Assembly (NCBI GenBank): GCA_963932465.1
Contig: OZ010796.1
Coordinates: forward strand, 77,334,974 to 77,398,973
Source of the DNA: Maratus speciosus
Taxonomy: Eukaryota; Arthropoda; Arachnida; Araneae; Salticidae
DNA: 64,000 bases
Reading direction: 5' to 3'
Numbering within the stretch: the first letter of the stretch is position 1; each line of letters starts with the position of its first letter. The position numbers and the translations under genes are program-made. Below are positions 47,478 to 58,639 of this stretch, piece by piece. The notes under the pieces are model-generated. The model searched no databases, was not told where the DNA came from, and was given only the letters and a program-made list of their open reading frames with translations.

Positions 47478-47738
47478 GGTACTACTTAGTTATCCCGTTG
47501 ACCAAAAATAATAGTTGCCAATAATGGTTGATCGTAAACGTCACATTCACTTGATTTTAAGCAAGTCATCAAATGAATTTTATTTCGATGTTTTATTTGT
47601 ATTTTTATTAATGTTATACTAATTTATTTGTTCTTTCATTGTTTAAAATAAAAATTATGTCAATTTGTATAATTTGGCAAGTGGTTTAGCGATTTATATA
47701 ATTTGGCAAAAATTGGTCGACGTGATGACTAAAACCCC
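47478..47738 (-). mobile_element. Element B, copy 2 (empty site for MITE A)
   Basis: GGTACTACTTAGTTATCCCG at the left is the inverse of the right end of copy 1. The homologous position 47619-47626 carries a single TAAATTAG (minus strand), uninterrupted. Confidence 0.7.
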
Positions 47739-47866
47739 ATACTAATTATCAAAACAGTTTTCCTGGAATGCATAATTTTTTTTCCCATGTACAAAAAATA
47801 CTATTTTATAAATATAATTTAATCTTCTGTTTCAATTTTTAATTTTCTTCTTTTTTTTTCTCCCAG

Positions 47867-47975
47867 GTAAGCCTTGTGACATAAAAGATAGAAATAATCC
47901 TGATTGGGCACCATCATTGAATTTGGGTCACCAGAAAGTCAAAAATATCAGTGTTACTGTTGCTAGATATGAAAG
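47867..47975 (+). CDS. Exon for the C-terminal half of a THAP zinc finger
   Basis: A strong acceptor (tttttctcccag) and a GT donor (ggtaat) bound 109 bp. The frame gives [20 protein letters not shown], then [16 protein letters not shown]. The order H/CSxHF...GKP...D.P(D/N)(W/Y).P.LNLG is the C-terminal part of THAP domains, DNA-binding zinc fingers found in chromatin proteins and in P-element, and ISL2EU-type transposases. The zinc-binding Cys/His residues would be in upstream exons, which I could not find. It starts and ends in phase 2. It joins in frame to either the exon at 48404 or the one at 51745, so two products are possible on paper. It may be the first visible exon of the ISL2EU transposase at 51745-52984. 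Confidence 0.7.
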
Positions 47976-48403
47976 GTAATATAAATTTTAATTTTTGTTT
48001 TTATTATACTATAGCTATTTTCTTATTTCTTATAACTACTACTTGAATTAAGAAACATGAATGCCAGAGTTGGCGAACCTCTTTACACCTGCATGCCAGA
48101 TGTTTTCAGAAAATGTCTTAAATAAACATGTGCCAATTAAAATACAAATTTAATGAAAAACAATAAATTAAGATTACTTGGAAATTATTTTTAAAGTATA
48201 AGTAAATGGATGTAGGATGGACATGTTAATAAATGTAGAATTAAGTATAATTTGGATATTAATATAAGATTAAATGAGATTTCTGTTATGACATCAAGGA
48301 GGAAAAATATTATATTCATACTGAGATAATTTTAATAGGATGTAAACTGAATTGGAGTTACGTAATAAATCTTTCTTTTTTCTCTCTCTCTAATATTAAT
48401 TAG

Positions 48404-48464
48404 TGAAAATGATGGCAGACATGGATTAACGGAAAATTTGGCAATTGACAGCTTCTTCAAATAG
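48404..48464 (+). CDS. Possible alternative last exon of the THAP gene
   Basis: It follows a polypyrimidine tract and AG (48402-48403). Spliced to 47975 it reads SENDGRHGLTENLAIDSFFK and then TAG at 48462-48464. AATAAA at 48530-48535 lies about 65 bp downstream and could end the transcript. The result would be a THAP protein without the transposase domain. The exon has no recognisable domain, so this rests on frame, splice sites and the poly(A) signal only. Confidence 0.35.
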
Positions 48465-50135
48465 CTCTGGAATTAAATTCCAAGTTTCTGTAATTCAATT
48501 TCGCCGTTTATCATGTTCAGAAAAGAGCAAATAAAACAATGTTTTGATAAATTTTGAGTTATTAATATATGGTTTGTAAATACAAAGTTTATGCAATATT
48601 TATTTATAAAACAATTTTTTTTTAAATATTAAAACAAAATGTAAATAAAAAGATACCATTAATCAATCAAAGCAGTTGTATTTCACCTTTAGCTTAAAAT
48701 GTATGCTTTGTTATATTAGTTTAAGTTGTAATTTAAATACAGTCCACTTGCTCTAATCCGCGACTCTATAATCTGCAAACGCTTATAATTCACACTATAT
48801 TTCAGATGTAAACAAACTGTTAAAATCTTTTTTAAGCAAGATAACATAAATTTTGACCACAATAAAAGTTTACTGATCTGATGAATTTATTAAAAATTTT
48901 AATAAATTTTAAATGCATTAAAAATTTTTAATGTATTTGTGTATTTATTAGAAGGAAATGTTCTGGGTATCTTGTAAATAACTATTAGACTGCTATATTT
49001 TGAACACATTTGTTGGCTATATAAAAGGTAAAATTATTTTTGAAAGGGGGTTAGCTCTTTTGGATAAATATTTGTTTTAGAAAAACAAACATTTGTTACT
49101 GGTCCAGAAATCCGGATTCTTAAAAGTATTCAAGATTAAATTGCTGAGCATAAATTAAAATCTTTAAGCAAACCATTGAGATTTAAAAATACATAGAAAT
49201 GTTTCTATTAATTTTGTATTATATCATTAAAATTTATTTCTAATATTGAATATAATTTTTTTATATAAAAAAAGCAATTTCTTTTCATTTCCATGTTATT
49301 TATTTACAGTTTGATTACTATATTTGTTGAGAAATTCCAAAATCAAATAATTTTTGGACTTTTTCAATACATCCATTACAAAATTATACATCATTACAAT
49401 ACATCAATAAAAAATACTTACTTTCTTGTATCCAAATCTGTTAAAAAGAAGGTAAAAATAATTGTCTAAATTTAATTGTCAAGGTTGTTTATTTGAAATA
49501 AATGATAGAAATTATTGCATAAAATGCTGCTATAAGGAGTTTATAAGAAATTTTCTAGACAATGCAGCCGACTTCAGAAACTTTTTTTTTACTCTAATAA
49601 CTAGAAATTTTTTAGAATTTTTTTTTTTTCAGTTTGATTTATTCATAATTGGAAATATGGCACTTTACCTCTTTTAGGTAGCTTGCAATACAAAAGTAAA
49701 AAGCAGCCTATTGCAGCCATTCGGAGGAAAGCACTTCAGGAAAATTTTGGTATATTTTTATCGATCCCCCTAAGAACCTAGAACCACCTTCCATTCAAAT
49801 GATGATTTATATATTTACGTACATATATATATATATGTGGGGGGGGGGGGGTTAATTTATGAGTGTTGGTGAATGTGTTTTCTCACAAATTATCTTTCAT
49901 TATACCAGTTTCCCAATCATATGCATAAAACTACATATTCATATTTGTTAGCATCTAATTCTTGCCAATCTTGGTGACATTCTGTGAAATATTGCCAAAT
50001 TTGGTGACCAAAAAGTAAATTGCCATAAATGAAGCCAGCTTGTCTATAAGTGAATAGTTTGACAAAATTCTCATTCACGTACTGTACTAGACTGAAAAAA
50101 ATGTCATGTTATTTATAACTCATGTTTTAATTTAG

Positions 50136-50346
50136 ACTAAAGAAATTTCTAAAGTGTGCCACATGTGCAATTTACAAGCTGGCCAGATTATGGAGCTCCA
50201 AATTCCACATTTGCTATGCTTGACTTTAGAGAAAAAGTTCATGATGAACAAGCTGCACCATGTCAGAAATTTAGGTGATACATGGAAAGGCCATAAACTT
50301 GGTCCTCCAATAGTGGTACACTGCAGTGCGGGCATTGACCATACAG
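50136..50346 (+). pseudogene. Broken PTPN9-like tyrosine phosphatase exon
   Basis: The region reads, in one frame from 50162, HVQFTSWPDYGAPNSTFAML and then DFREKVHDEQAAPCQKF before a stop near 50275, and in another frame LGDTWKGHKLGPPIVVHCSA followed by GIDHTG. WPDYG and VHCSAG are the WPD loop and P-loop of classical protein tyrosine phosphatases; the spacing and the WKGH..GPPIVVHCSAG block resemble the non-receptor type PTPN9/Ptp-Meg2. A frameshift separates the two motifs, and the canonical HCSAGIGRTG has become GIDHTG, which removes the phosphate-binding arginine. The donor site (acag/gtaata) survives. No other phosphatase exon is visible, so it is a stray exon or decayed paralog. It lies between the THAP exon and the transposase exon. 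Confidence 0.75.
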
Positions 50347-50419
50347 GTAATAAATATGTATTTTTTTGCTTTTTCAAAGTAAATTAGTATGTTAAAAATT
50401 TTATGCAACTTATTTACTA

Positions 50420-50480
50420 AAGGCCAAAATTAGCACCGGCTACAGGGCCAGTGGATGAGAAAAAGTGGCTACTAAAAAAT
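50420..50480 (+). mobile_element. Truncated copy of family TAAAGGGC
   Basis: TAAAGGCCAAAATTAGCACC and the following 'acagggccagtggatgagaaaaagtggcta' match the left ends at 15491 and 46110; the rest is missing. Confidence 0.6.
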
Positions 50481-51362
50481 CGGCTGTTTACTGTTTAGTT
50501 AATTTTTTTTTTCCAATGTAATAAATCACCATATGGGAAAGCTTTATGTGCATAGTGTACAATAAGCCTGAAAACATACAACTTACCAAAAAAAAAAAAA
50601 AAAAAATCTTTTTTGTAGCAAACTTGAAACTTTTTATCCAAAATGCAATTAATGACTACAATTTTGTTGTAAAAATTTGCAAGAACAAGGCACTTTTCTA
50701 AAGTAATCATTACTTCGCTTTTTTCAGCTGTTTAAAAAAAAAAATACTTTCAAATTTAAATACAAATTAATATAGTAGCCTCTTATTATATTGTGCACCT
50801 ATGTATTAGCATGAGTAACAATATAAATTTCTCATAGATCCTCTTCTTTTTAGCCCCCTGAATACTATTTCTTTCTCCCAGCTTATTTTGTCTCCAATAA
50901 ATAACGTTACCTTGTATACGCTAGCCATAAAACAAAAGCCGCTGTTTCATTGTGTGATTAAATACCCTACAGCATTTTTTAAAACATCTAAGCATTTCAC
51001 ATTTTCAATGTTTATACCGTCGTATTGGGGAAAAAAATACTTTTTAATGCAATTTCTTTGAAAACTGCATCTCCATTTGTTTTTGAAATATTTTTTTGCA
51101 GTTTTTAGCGTCATTTTGTTTCATTTTGGGAACTAAAAAAAAAAAAAAATTAATTAAAATACGTCGTGGTATTTTGAGAAAAATATAAATGTATGTTTTA
51201 TGATAAAACATGGAGCTATTATAAACTATATTTAATTGTAAGAATCTATATTAATGCAAATGACGTCATTTTACATAAAATAAAAGCGTGTGCTTTAAGT
51301 CTTAAAATTGAAATATGTTTTGCAGTAGAGTCCCGATTATCAGAGTCCCACTTAACCGAGTT

Positions 51363-51650
51363 ATTTTCTTCTGATGGACTAGTGGCTTCTATTATTATGA
51401 AACAGCCATTATAAATGAAGCGTTAGGTGAAGATGAAAGAGCAGTCGTAAAAAGTTATTTTCTGGTCAGAATAGGAAAAAAATGGCCATAATTTTTTTTT
51501 TTTTTAATTATGGCCATTTTTTTTTTTTTTCATTCTGAACAGAAAATCAGAGTTCTAACTTTTTACGACTGCTCTTTCATCTTCACCTAACGCTTCATTT
51601 ATAATGGCTGTTTCGTAATAAAAGAAACCACCAGTCCATCAGAAGAAAAT
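51363..51650. repeat. Inverted repeat, ~137-bp arms, poly(A)/(T) centre
   Basis: The arms 51363-51499 and 51510-51650 are near reverse complements ('cttctgatggactagtggcttct' against 'agaaaccaccagtccatcagaag'; 'atgaagcgttaggtgaagatg' against 'catcttcacctaacgcttcat'). The left outer sequence CAGTAGAGTCCCGATTATCA looks like a Tigger-type terminus. It ends about 95 bp before the transposase exon acceptor. Confidence 0.7.
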
Positions 51651-51744
51651 GAAGTAATGGAAATGTTGGGGGCGTCACTAAATTCTGAAAATACAGAATT
51701 CCTGTTCTCTAGTTTTTATTAATTACTTTTTATTTTTATCCTAG

Positions 51745-52984
51745 GAATTTAAATCGCTCAACTAGGAAAGAAAGTGCATCAGTATTGCAGGAGGAGGAGG
51801 AGCAGCAAGAGGAGGAGGAGCAGGAGGGGGAGGAGCAAGAGGAGGGGGAAGAAGAAGAAATGGAAATTTCTGTCAGTCCTGCAGATATTGTACCAAGTAC
51901 TGAAGAAACGGAAAATGCTATCGAAATCAATACTACAGAAATTCAGTCTCAGAAAGAGTTTGCAGATGCAAGTGAAGGCACAGATTTAAATTTAAAACAA
52001 ATTAAACAGATTGAAGATGATAATAGATATCTGTCTCAATAAATGTATAAACTCCAAGCAAAAATATCAAATTGTACAATGAATGAATCTTTTTTCTCCC
52101 ATGATAAAAATGTTTTATATTATACAGGTTTGCCCAACCAAAAAATATTGCATGCAATATTTTCAAATATAAAAAATAGTGTACAGCACACACAATTAAA
52201 TAGCTTGTCTTTGTTTCAAGAATGCATCCTTTTTTTTTTATGAAATTGCGCTTGAATTCGGATTTTCAAGATTTAGCCAACAGATTTCTTGTTGCAAAAT
52301 CCACTGCATCCAGGATTTTTTCAAAGTGGCTAGATGCTTTTTATATCCATTTCAAGCAACTAATAATATGGCCTGAAAGAGAGGCATTGATCATGACAAT
52401 GCCTCCTTCTTTTCGAATGGCATTCGGCACACATGTAGCAGTCATCATTGATTGCTTTGAATTATTTATAAATCGACCAAGTTCTCTGATAACACGTTCT
52501 GTGACTTGGTCGAATTATAAACAGCATAACACTGCTAAGTATTTGATAGGAATAACCCCACAAGGAACAATTTCTTTTTTATCAGATGGGTATGCAGGGC
52601 GGGTAACAGACAATCAAATTACAATAGAATCCAATATTCTGAATAAATTGTTACCCGGGGATATCATTTTAGCCGACAGAGGATTCATGAACCTGTCTGA
52701 AAGAGTAGGATTATGTTGTGCCAGGTTATTGACACCAACATCTGCAAGAGGGAAATTATATTTATCTGCAGAAGAAGTTCAAGAAACAAGGGTGAAAAAC
52801 ATCTGTCAGAATTCACGTTGAAAGGGTAATTGGCCATGTAAAAAAAAAATTCAAAGTTCTTAAGAATGTTATTCCAATAGATTTTTTATTAAAGAAATCA
52901 ACCGATGATATACCCCCAATCGACAAAATTGTAGCTGTGTGCTGTGCACTGACAAATTTGACCCCTTCTGTTGTTCATAAGTAA
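51745..52984 (+). pseudogene. THAP/DDE transposase, ISL2EU type (DDE_Tnp_4), broken
   Basis: After acceptor ctag (51743-51744) the exon continues the THAP frame: RKESASVLQ, an acidic E-rich stretch, then LNLKQIKQIEDDNRYLSQ and TAA at 52040-52042. The next codons continue in frame (YKLQAKISNC, VLYYTGLPNQKILHAIFS), so the stop is a single CAA-to-TAA change. A T-run at 52230-52240 shifts the frame; 52222-52821 then gives the helix-turn-helix (DLANRFLVAKSTASRIFSKW) and the DDE domain: D77 in IIDCFE, WSNYKQHNTAKYLIGITPQG, D152 in ADRGF. An extra A in 52795-52799 shifts again; the last part has the catalytic E in IHVERVIG and ends at TAA 52982-52984. This order is that of ISL2EU/PIF-like transposases. 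Three lesions, otherwise intact: a young dead copy. TIRs were not found. Confidence 0.85.
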
Positions 52985-53059
52985 ATTTCAATTATTAATA
53001 CATCGTTTTTTTTTTTTTTTTTTATGCAGCCAGGCTTTTGTTTCTTTTGAAGTATTGCT

Positions 53060-54060
53060 CACTAATATTCTATCAATATTTCTGACATTTTCATGATATT
53101 TATAAACTTTTTTTCTTATATAAAAAAATCTAATAAAGAAATTTAAATGAATGATTTTTTAATTAGTATTAAATTGCAATGTGTCATTAAATGTATAATA
53201 TACCAAAGTTTTTTTTTTTCCCAAAAAATAGCAAAAAACATGATCAGCATGAGGGTTGAATTTGTCTTGAAATTTTTATAAAATGTATGTATATTAATTT
53301 TTTGTTAATTTTCAACATACCTATGAAAACTTTTCTTATACTATTATGTTTTCAAAAATTGAAATTAGTCCATATAGGATTTTTAAATGAATGATTTTCC
53401 ATATAGGATTTTTAAATGAATGATTTTTTTAAAATTTGTAACTACATTATATTTTTAAATGTACTATATATTAGGCTTTTTTTTTTTGGGGGGGGGGGGG
53501 TGTCAAAATTAGAAAGGTATGCATATTTGTAAAGGTTTTTTAAATCCTATAAAAAAAACTGTCCAAGTTCTTTTCAAATTGTTTTAATTTTATGTATTTT
53601 AATCAGCCTATAACAGAAACTTTTATATATTTCAACAGAAAATTGAATCTATTGATTTAAATATCTCCCTTTTTTAAGTAGTTTTGTTATTTAAGTAATT
53701 TTTTAAAGTAACAGTGCACAGTTTAATTAAATGTACAATAATCTAGATATTTGAAAAGTTAACATTTTTGGCTAAAGAGTAAATCAAGCACATTGTAAGA
53801 AATTGACTTTATCTTTAAAGTTCTATGAAAAAGGCCTTCTGATTTTTTGTTTCTTTTCTAACTTGTTTTAATTTTGTGTTTTACAATGCTTAATAGTGTT
53901 ATGCTGTTTATAATTTGACCAAGTTGCAGAATGTGTTATCAGAGAACTTGGTTGATTTATAAATAATTCTTGACTGCTACATAGTTTTCTTATATTGTTA
54001 CATTTCCACAAAAAAGTGAATCTAGGGATTTAAATGTAATGCTTTTTTTTTTTTTTTTTT
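53060..54060 (+). repeat. Degenerate ~300-bp tandem units after the transposase
   Basis: A pattern 'tattaaattgcaatgtgtcattaaatgt...tttaaatgaatgatttt' and 'cttatactattatgttttcaaaaattgaa' recurs with divergence near 53070, 53320, 53600 and 53980, and once more beyond 55150-55330. Poly(T) and poly(G) tracts separate units. Probably 3' flank of the transposon duplicated several times. Confidence 0.4.
53885..53985 (-). pseudogene. Inverted fragment of the same transposase
   Basis: Read on the minus strand this matches 52436-52535 of the transposase ('accaagttctctgataacac', 'aaattataaacagcataacac'), with scattered changes such as loss of TGATTGC around the first catalytic Asp. About 100 bp. It shows an inverted partial duplication 1.4 kb downstream of the parent. 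Confidence 0.7.
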
Positions 54061-54072
54061 TGTCTTTTGTAT

Positions 54073-55099
54073 TACAGTAGACTCCCTCAAATCCGCACAG
54101 CTTGGGATCTGAGGTTGTGTGGATTTTAGAATTTTGCAGATTTTTGGTCATCGCTTACATTCTTTAAACAATAATTTGAATGTAATAATGCAATGAAAAT
54201 TGTAATGAATGCTCCCAATCCTTCTATATATATATAAAAAAGTAACGATTTGGAAATGGACCAATAAAAATCTGCGTAGATCTGCTCCACTGTTTTTAAA
54301 AATTACAATTCAATCTCTTTAAAGCCGGTGAAATAAGCCTGCTTTTAGAATCTGTGGTGTCAGAACGCAGGGGTTGGTGAGCGTAGCTCGAAGGGGGCAG
54401 TGCCCCCTAGTATTGTAAAATCTTAAAATAATTAAGTAATAAACTAAAATGATAAATAGTAAGATAATTTTAATAATGATTAAATTAATAAAATTAAAGA
54501 TCAGGTAAATAATTTATAATGTATAATTATATATGCATAATAAAGATGAGACATTTTCCTTGAATAATTTAATTAAACTTTCCCCATAAAGGTACCCTTT
54601 TAATTAACAGCAAAATTATAAAGAAAGATTTATTTCAAGTTTAGAGAGTCTTAATAACCAAAACAGCTTGATTAATACATAAATATATTATCAAATATAT
54701 TTATGTATTAATCAAGCTGTTTTGGTTATTAAGACTCTCTAAACTTGAAATAAATCTTTCTTTATAATTTTGCTGTTAATTAAAAGGGTACCTTTATGGG
54801 GAAAGTTTAATTAAATTATTCAAGGAAAATGTCTCATCTTTATTATGCATATATAATTATACATTATAAATTATTTACCCGATCTTTAATTATCAATATC
54901 AACAATATCTTGAATTTTTTCAGAAACAAATTCATACTTTCTTCATGAAAAACTATGAATTCAGTCATATTGAGAATTACATATTGAAATATATACAGAA
55001 TGATATAAAACTGAAAAATTCTGTAATTGTGGCACATCTGAAATGAAAATTTCATTGTTTACATCTGTGGTATGTGTGGATTTGAGGGAGTCTACTGTA
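54073..55099. mobile_element. 1.0-kb Tigger-like nonautonomous element
   Basis: TACAGTAGACTCCCTCAAAT plus ATCCGCAC at the left matches the inverse ending ...GGGAGTCTACTGTA at 55099. TA ends fit a pogo/Tigger TA target. The interior contains the 2 x 197-bp palindrome. No transposase frame is readable. Confidence 0.7.
54493..54890. repeat. Near-perfect palindrome, 2 x 197 bp, 4-nt loop
   Basis: The arms meet at 54690-54693 (loop ATCA). I checked the axis from the centre outward and at the outer ends (ATTAAAGATCAGGTAA against TTACCCGATCTTTAAT), finding one clear mismatch near the outer end. Frames inside are chance. Confidence 0.85.
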
Positions 55100-55507
55100 T
55101 TAATATTGTAAGTTTCATTCATTGTACAAATACTAAGTCTTTGATTTTTGTCTTTATTTTATCACTTTAGCAAACATGTGAAATCATGAACACTATCGGG
55201 ATAGAATTTGTCTTGATTTTTATTTTTTAATTTTGTATTTTTCAAATGGATATATTTAAACCTAAATTTACTATAACAGGAACTGCATTATCTGTTAATA
55301 TTTTTATAAACTTTCCTGGGAGAAAATAAGAACTCTTATTCTTGTGAATGTCATTAGTATGATGTTAAAATATGATGTACCTTTCTTTGCGGTAAAAAAA
55401 TAAATCTTGAGATTGCTTTGAAATTGATCATTTTTCTCACTTTGTTATTCTTATATTTGACCCATACACAAGAAGTTTGTGTTGATAAAGTATTTCTAAT
55501 TTTGATA

Positions 55508-55669
55508 TACAGTCAAACCTCGTTAACACGAACAAGCTTAACGCAAATTACTTTTAGCACGAACTGTTTTCGATTGCCCCGTCGTTTTGTATGTAATGTA
55601 TTTAAGTTCTGATAACACGAACCAAAAAAGTTTGCCCTTGAGTGTTCGCGTTAACAAGGTTCGACTGTA
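55508..55669. mobile_element. 162-bp Tc1/mariner-like MITE, copy 1
   Basis: TACAGTCAAACCTCGTTAAC at the left pairs with the inverse ...GTTAACAAGGTTCGACTGTA at the right, about 30-bp TIRs, with TA at both ends. The interior repeats 'aacacgaac' motifs. Confidence 0.8.
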
Positions 55670-55670
55670 T

Positions 55671-55700
55671 TACATCTACCCTGTATACAGGGTAGATGTA
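55671..55700. repeat. Perfect 30-bp palindrome
   Basis: TACATCTACCCTGTA is followed directly by its reverse complement, two bases after the mariner-like element's right end. It could be a second, tiny TA-type insertion footprint or a cruciform-forming site. Confidence 0.8.
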
Positions 55701-58488
55701 TTACTTTTTATTTTGACCAATAGTGAAGACATTATTGTGATTAAATTATGTTTTTCAAGAATACTTGAAGAAATAAAAACATTTTCATATATTCGATATC
55801 CAGAAACAACTTTATTTTAGAAAACCAAATATCATTTTCATTAATGACATAAATTCCACTGATTTAAAAGAAAAAAAAAATTGTAGCTCTGAAAAATAAA
55901 ACTTTCTAAGCATTTATTTTAATTCGCAAATTGGAAATTGTGATAACAAATGCAAAATTAGTGCATTTAGTGTAAAGAAAAAAATCATGAACCTGCAGGA
56001 ATTTTTTTTTTTTTTTTTTTGAAAGAAAATTAATTGTATGTCTTTTAGGATGAATGGAGGGAAGGGCCAGGTTGTGTTTGACTCCTGCGTGTCTGTTATT
56101 GCTATTTTATTGTGTTTTCAAAACAAAATAATTTTGTGAACATCAACGAAATAATTTCCCTCGACGATTTGGGCGGCGAGAAGCTTTATCATTAAAAATA
56201 CAATACACCACAAACGATTTTTCTCTGCAGACTCTCCTTTAAATCAGAAATTCAAAGAAATGCAGAAGAGTTTCACCCATGATTAATAAATAATACAAGA
56301 ATAAAATTAAGCACTTTTAAGGACTTTTTGCATGAAAATAAGTACCTGAAGCACTAAAATTCTAGTTAGTATAATCAATAATGCAACTTGCCTAGACCAG
56401 TGATGTAGTCATAAAAAATCAGAAGGTGTATGTTATAGGCATGGGGTATACAGTGTGTCGTTGTATAACCTCACTGACCTTTATTTTCGCAACCGTTGGT
56501 AATAGATGCACACTTCCAATTACAAAAATGGTTTAAATAAGGTAAAGAATTATTTTTAAAGCGATTTGGGTCGAGAAAAACATTTATTAAAAAATTGGGA
56601 AATTTTAATTTTTATATGCGGTCCCCCAGAACTATAAGTTATATTTAGTAAAATTTCCCTGTTACACTGGCAAGTAAGGCCCTGTTATTTTACAATTAAA
56701 ATTGACAGAGTAATAGCTGTTTAAAGTTGATACTGATGTTAAAATGCTGTTAGATTACACTGTCTTTCAAATTTTGGGTTGTGGCATGTTTTATAGCTTT
56801 TGAAAATTGATTCTTATGTATGCACTGAATCCGAAAATGACCTTCATTTTAAACCATCATGTCAGGAATTGTCTCAAATTGCAAATTTCAAAGTTAAAAA
56901 GCTAAAGGTTAAAATTGATCCCCCCTCCCCTCCCAACCTCATCGGACCCCCGAGCTGTTTAGCTGTAAGAAACCCAGTATAAGCCAAAAAATCTGATAAA
57001 TTATTGAATTAAATAAAATTAAACTGAATAAAAAAAATCTTGCATCTATTTTATAGTATCAGATTTTTCGTTTTTTTTAACCTTGAAATTTATGATTTGC
57101 AAAAAATCTTGACATGATGGTTAAAAGTGAGGGTAATTTTTTGATTCAGCGTTAAAAAATACATAAAATGTAATTGTAAAAGTTAAAAAACACAACCATC
57201 GCAAGTTTATGTAATCTGAAACTTAACTAATAAAAGTTAATCGTAATATTTGTACGATTTCTTTCAAAGCACAGATACCTTGAAATAAGTTTAAGTACTT
57301 TATACACGACGACCCCTGAAAGCATGATCGAAATCATCTGTTTTGATGTGCAAAAAAGTGATATAAGTTATGCATTTCAAAGTTTCAGAACTCAGTCAAT
57401 TTTAATGTTAGATGAATGGGACTTTTTTTGTCTGTCTTGTTAGTGTCACAGTAAATTTTTAGTAAATATCACTTATAGGACCGGGAGACCAAAAAAATTT
57501 CGTTGTGTGAATTTTGCTTACGGACATAGCTCACAAAAATTCTTCAGCTTCCTCTCCATAAAAACAAAACTTGTAATATCTAACTAGAATTCTATTTCAA
57601 ATCTTTTAGATGTTATTTCGTGCAAAATGTAACTTTTCAAGCAATGCACATCTTAAACTTGCACTGTACGGCACTTTTTTCTGAAAAGAGCTGTAAATTA
57701 AATTGGAAATCTCATTCTGAATAACTGGCTTCCAGATAAATGGTTCCTTGCTGACCAGTTTGATCTCCTTTAAATCTAGGCTAAGCATTGTATCATACTA
57801 CTTTTATTCACAATTTAATTTATTTGCTCAATCCTTCGCCAAATCGGAAGACTCAGATACAGAAATCATGAACTTTGTATTCTTATGTTAGCTGAGGGCA
57901 GGTGATAAATCGCCAAACATTGTACCCGTCATATTTTTTTCTTATTTCATTTAAAATATAATACTTTCACTTGTTTTATTTAAAATACATAACTTTAAAA
58001 CTGAAGTACTTAAAATTTATGACTCTTAATTTTCTCTTATTTCTTATATAAAAAAAACGGCAAATGAACAATATTTGGCGATTTATCAACTGCACCCAGC
58101 TAACATTAAATTACCAGATTGACATATAAAAAGTGAAGCGGTCACCTTAGAACTGTTGATGACAGTATCAAGTCTGAAGCCTCAAGTCCATTCGACTATC
58201 TGGCTGTGTAATACTGAATAATCGGATATATCTGGAGTTATTGCAGTATGTTTAGATAAATGACAGCAGCGAGAAGAAAAAACTATATCATTCTTTCAGC
58301 TGCTGTTCATACATATTGCGATGACTTCAGACATTGATATACCTATAACAATCAAATTCCATTTCAAACTAACTTTTAAAAGCATGTAAATCCCTTTTAA
58401 AAAGTTAAATACATTCTTGTTTCTCTAATTTTTTTTAAAATTCCAATTTGTGAATAAATAAAATTTTTACTTTGAACCCAAATGGTAA
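55701..58488. other. No gene; a weak inverted repeat
   Basis: Segments 56815-56900 and 57060-57157 are imperfect inverse copies ('ttaaaccatcatgtca' against 'tgacatgatggttaaaa'), perhaps a decayed small element. No coding sequence is recognised. Confidence 0.4.
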
Positions 58489-58639
58489 TACAATTGAACC
58501 TCATTAACATGAACCCCAAGGGGAATCAAAATTTTGTTCATGTTATCAGTATCAAATCTTTGTATTCATTTTTATAGGGGACTGTGAAAACAATTCATGT
58601 TAAAATAAAAGTAATTCATGTTAACGAGGTTTGACTGTA
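58489..58639. mobile_element. 151-bp Tc1/mariner-like MITE, copy 2
   Basis: TACAATTGAACCTCATTAAC at the left pairs with ...TTAACGAGGTTTGACTGTA at the right. It is a diverged relative of the copy at 55508. Confidence 0.7.

Noticed and set aside
49678..49749. Possible 72-bp exon (reads LQYKSKKQPIAAIRRKALQ) between AG and GT
   Set aside because: The splice-like sites and the basic peptide are suggestive, but I recognise no domain and cannot link it in phase to the phosphatase or THAP exons.
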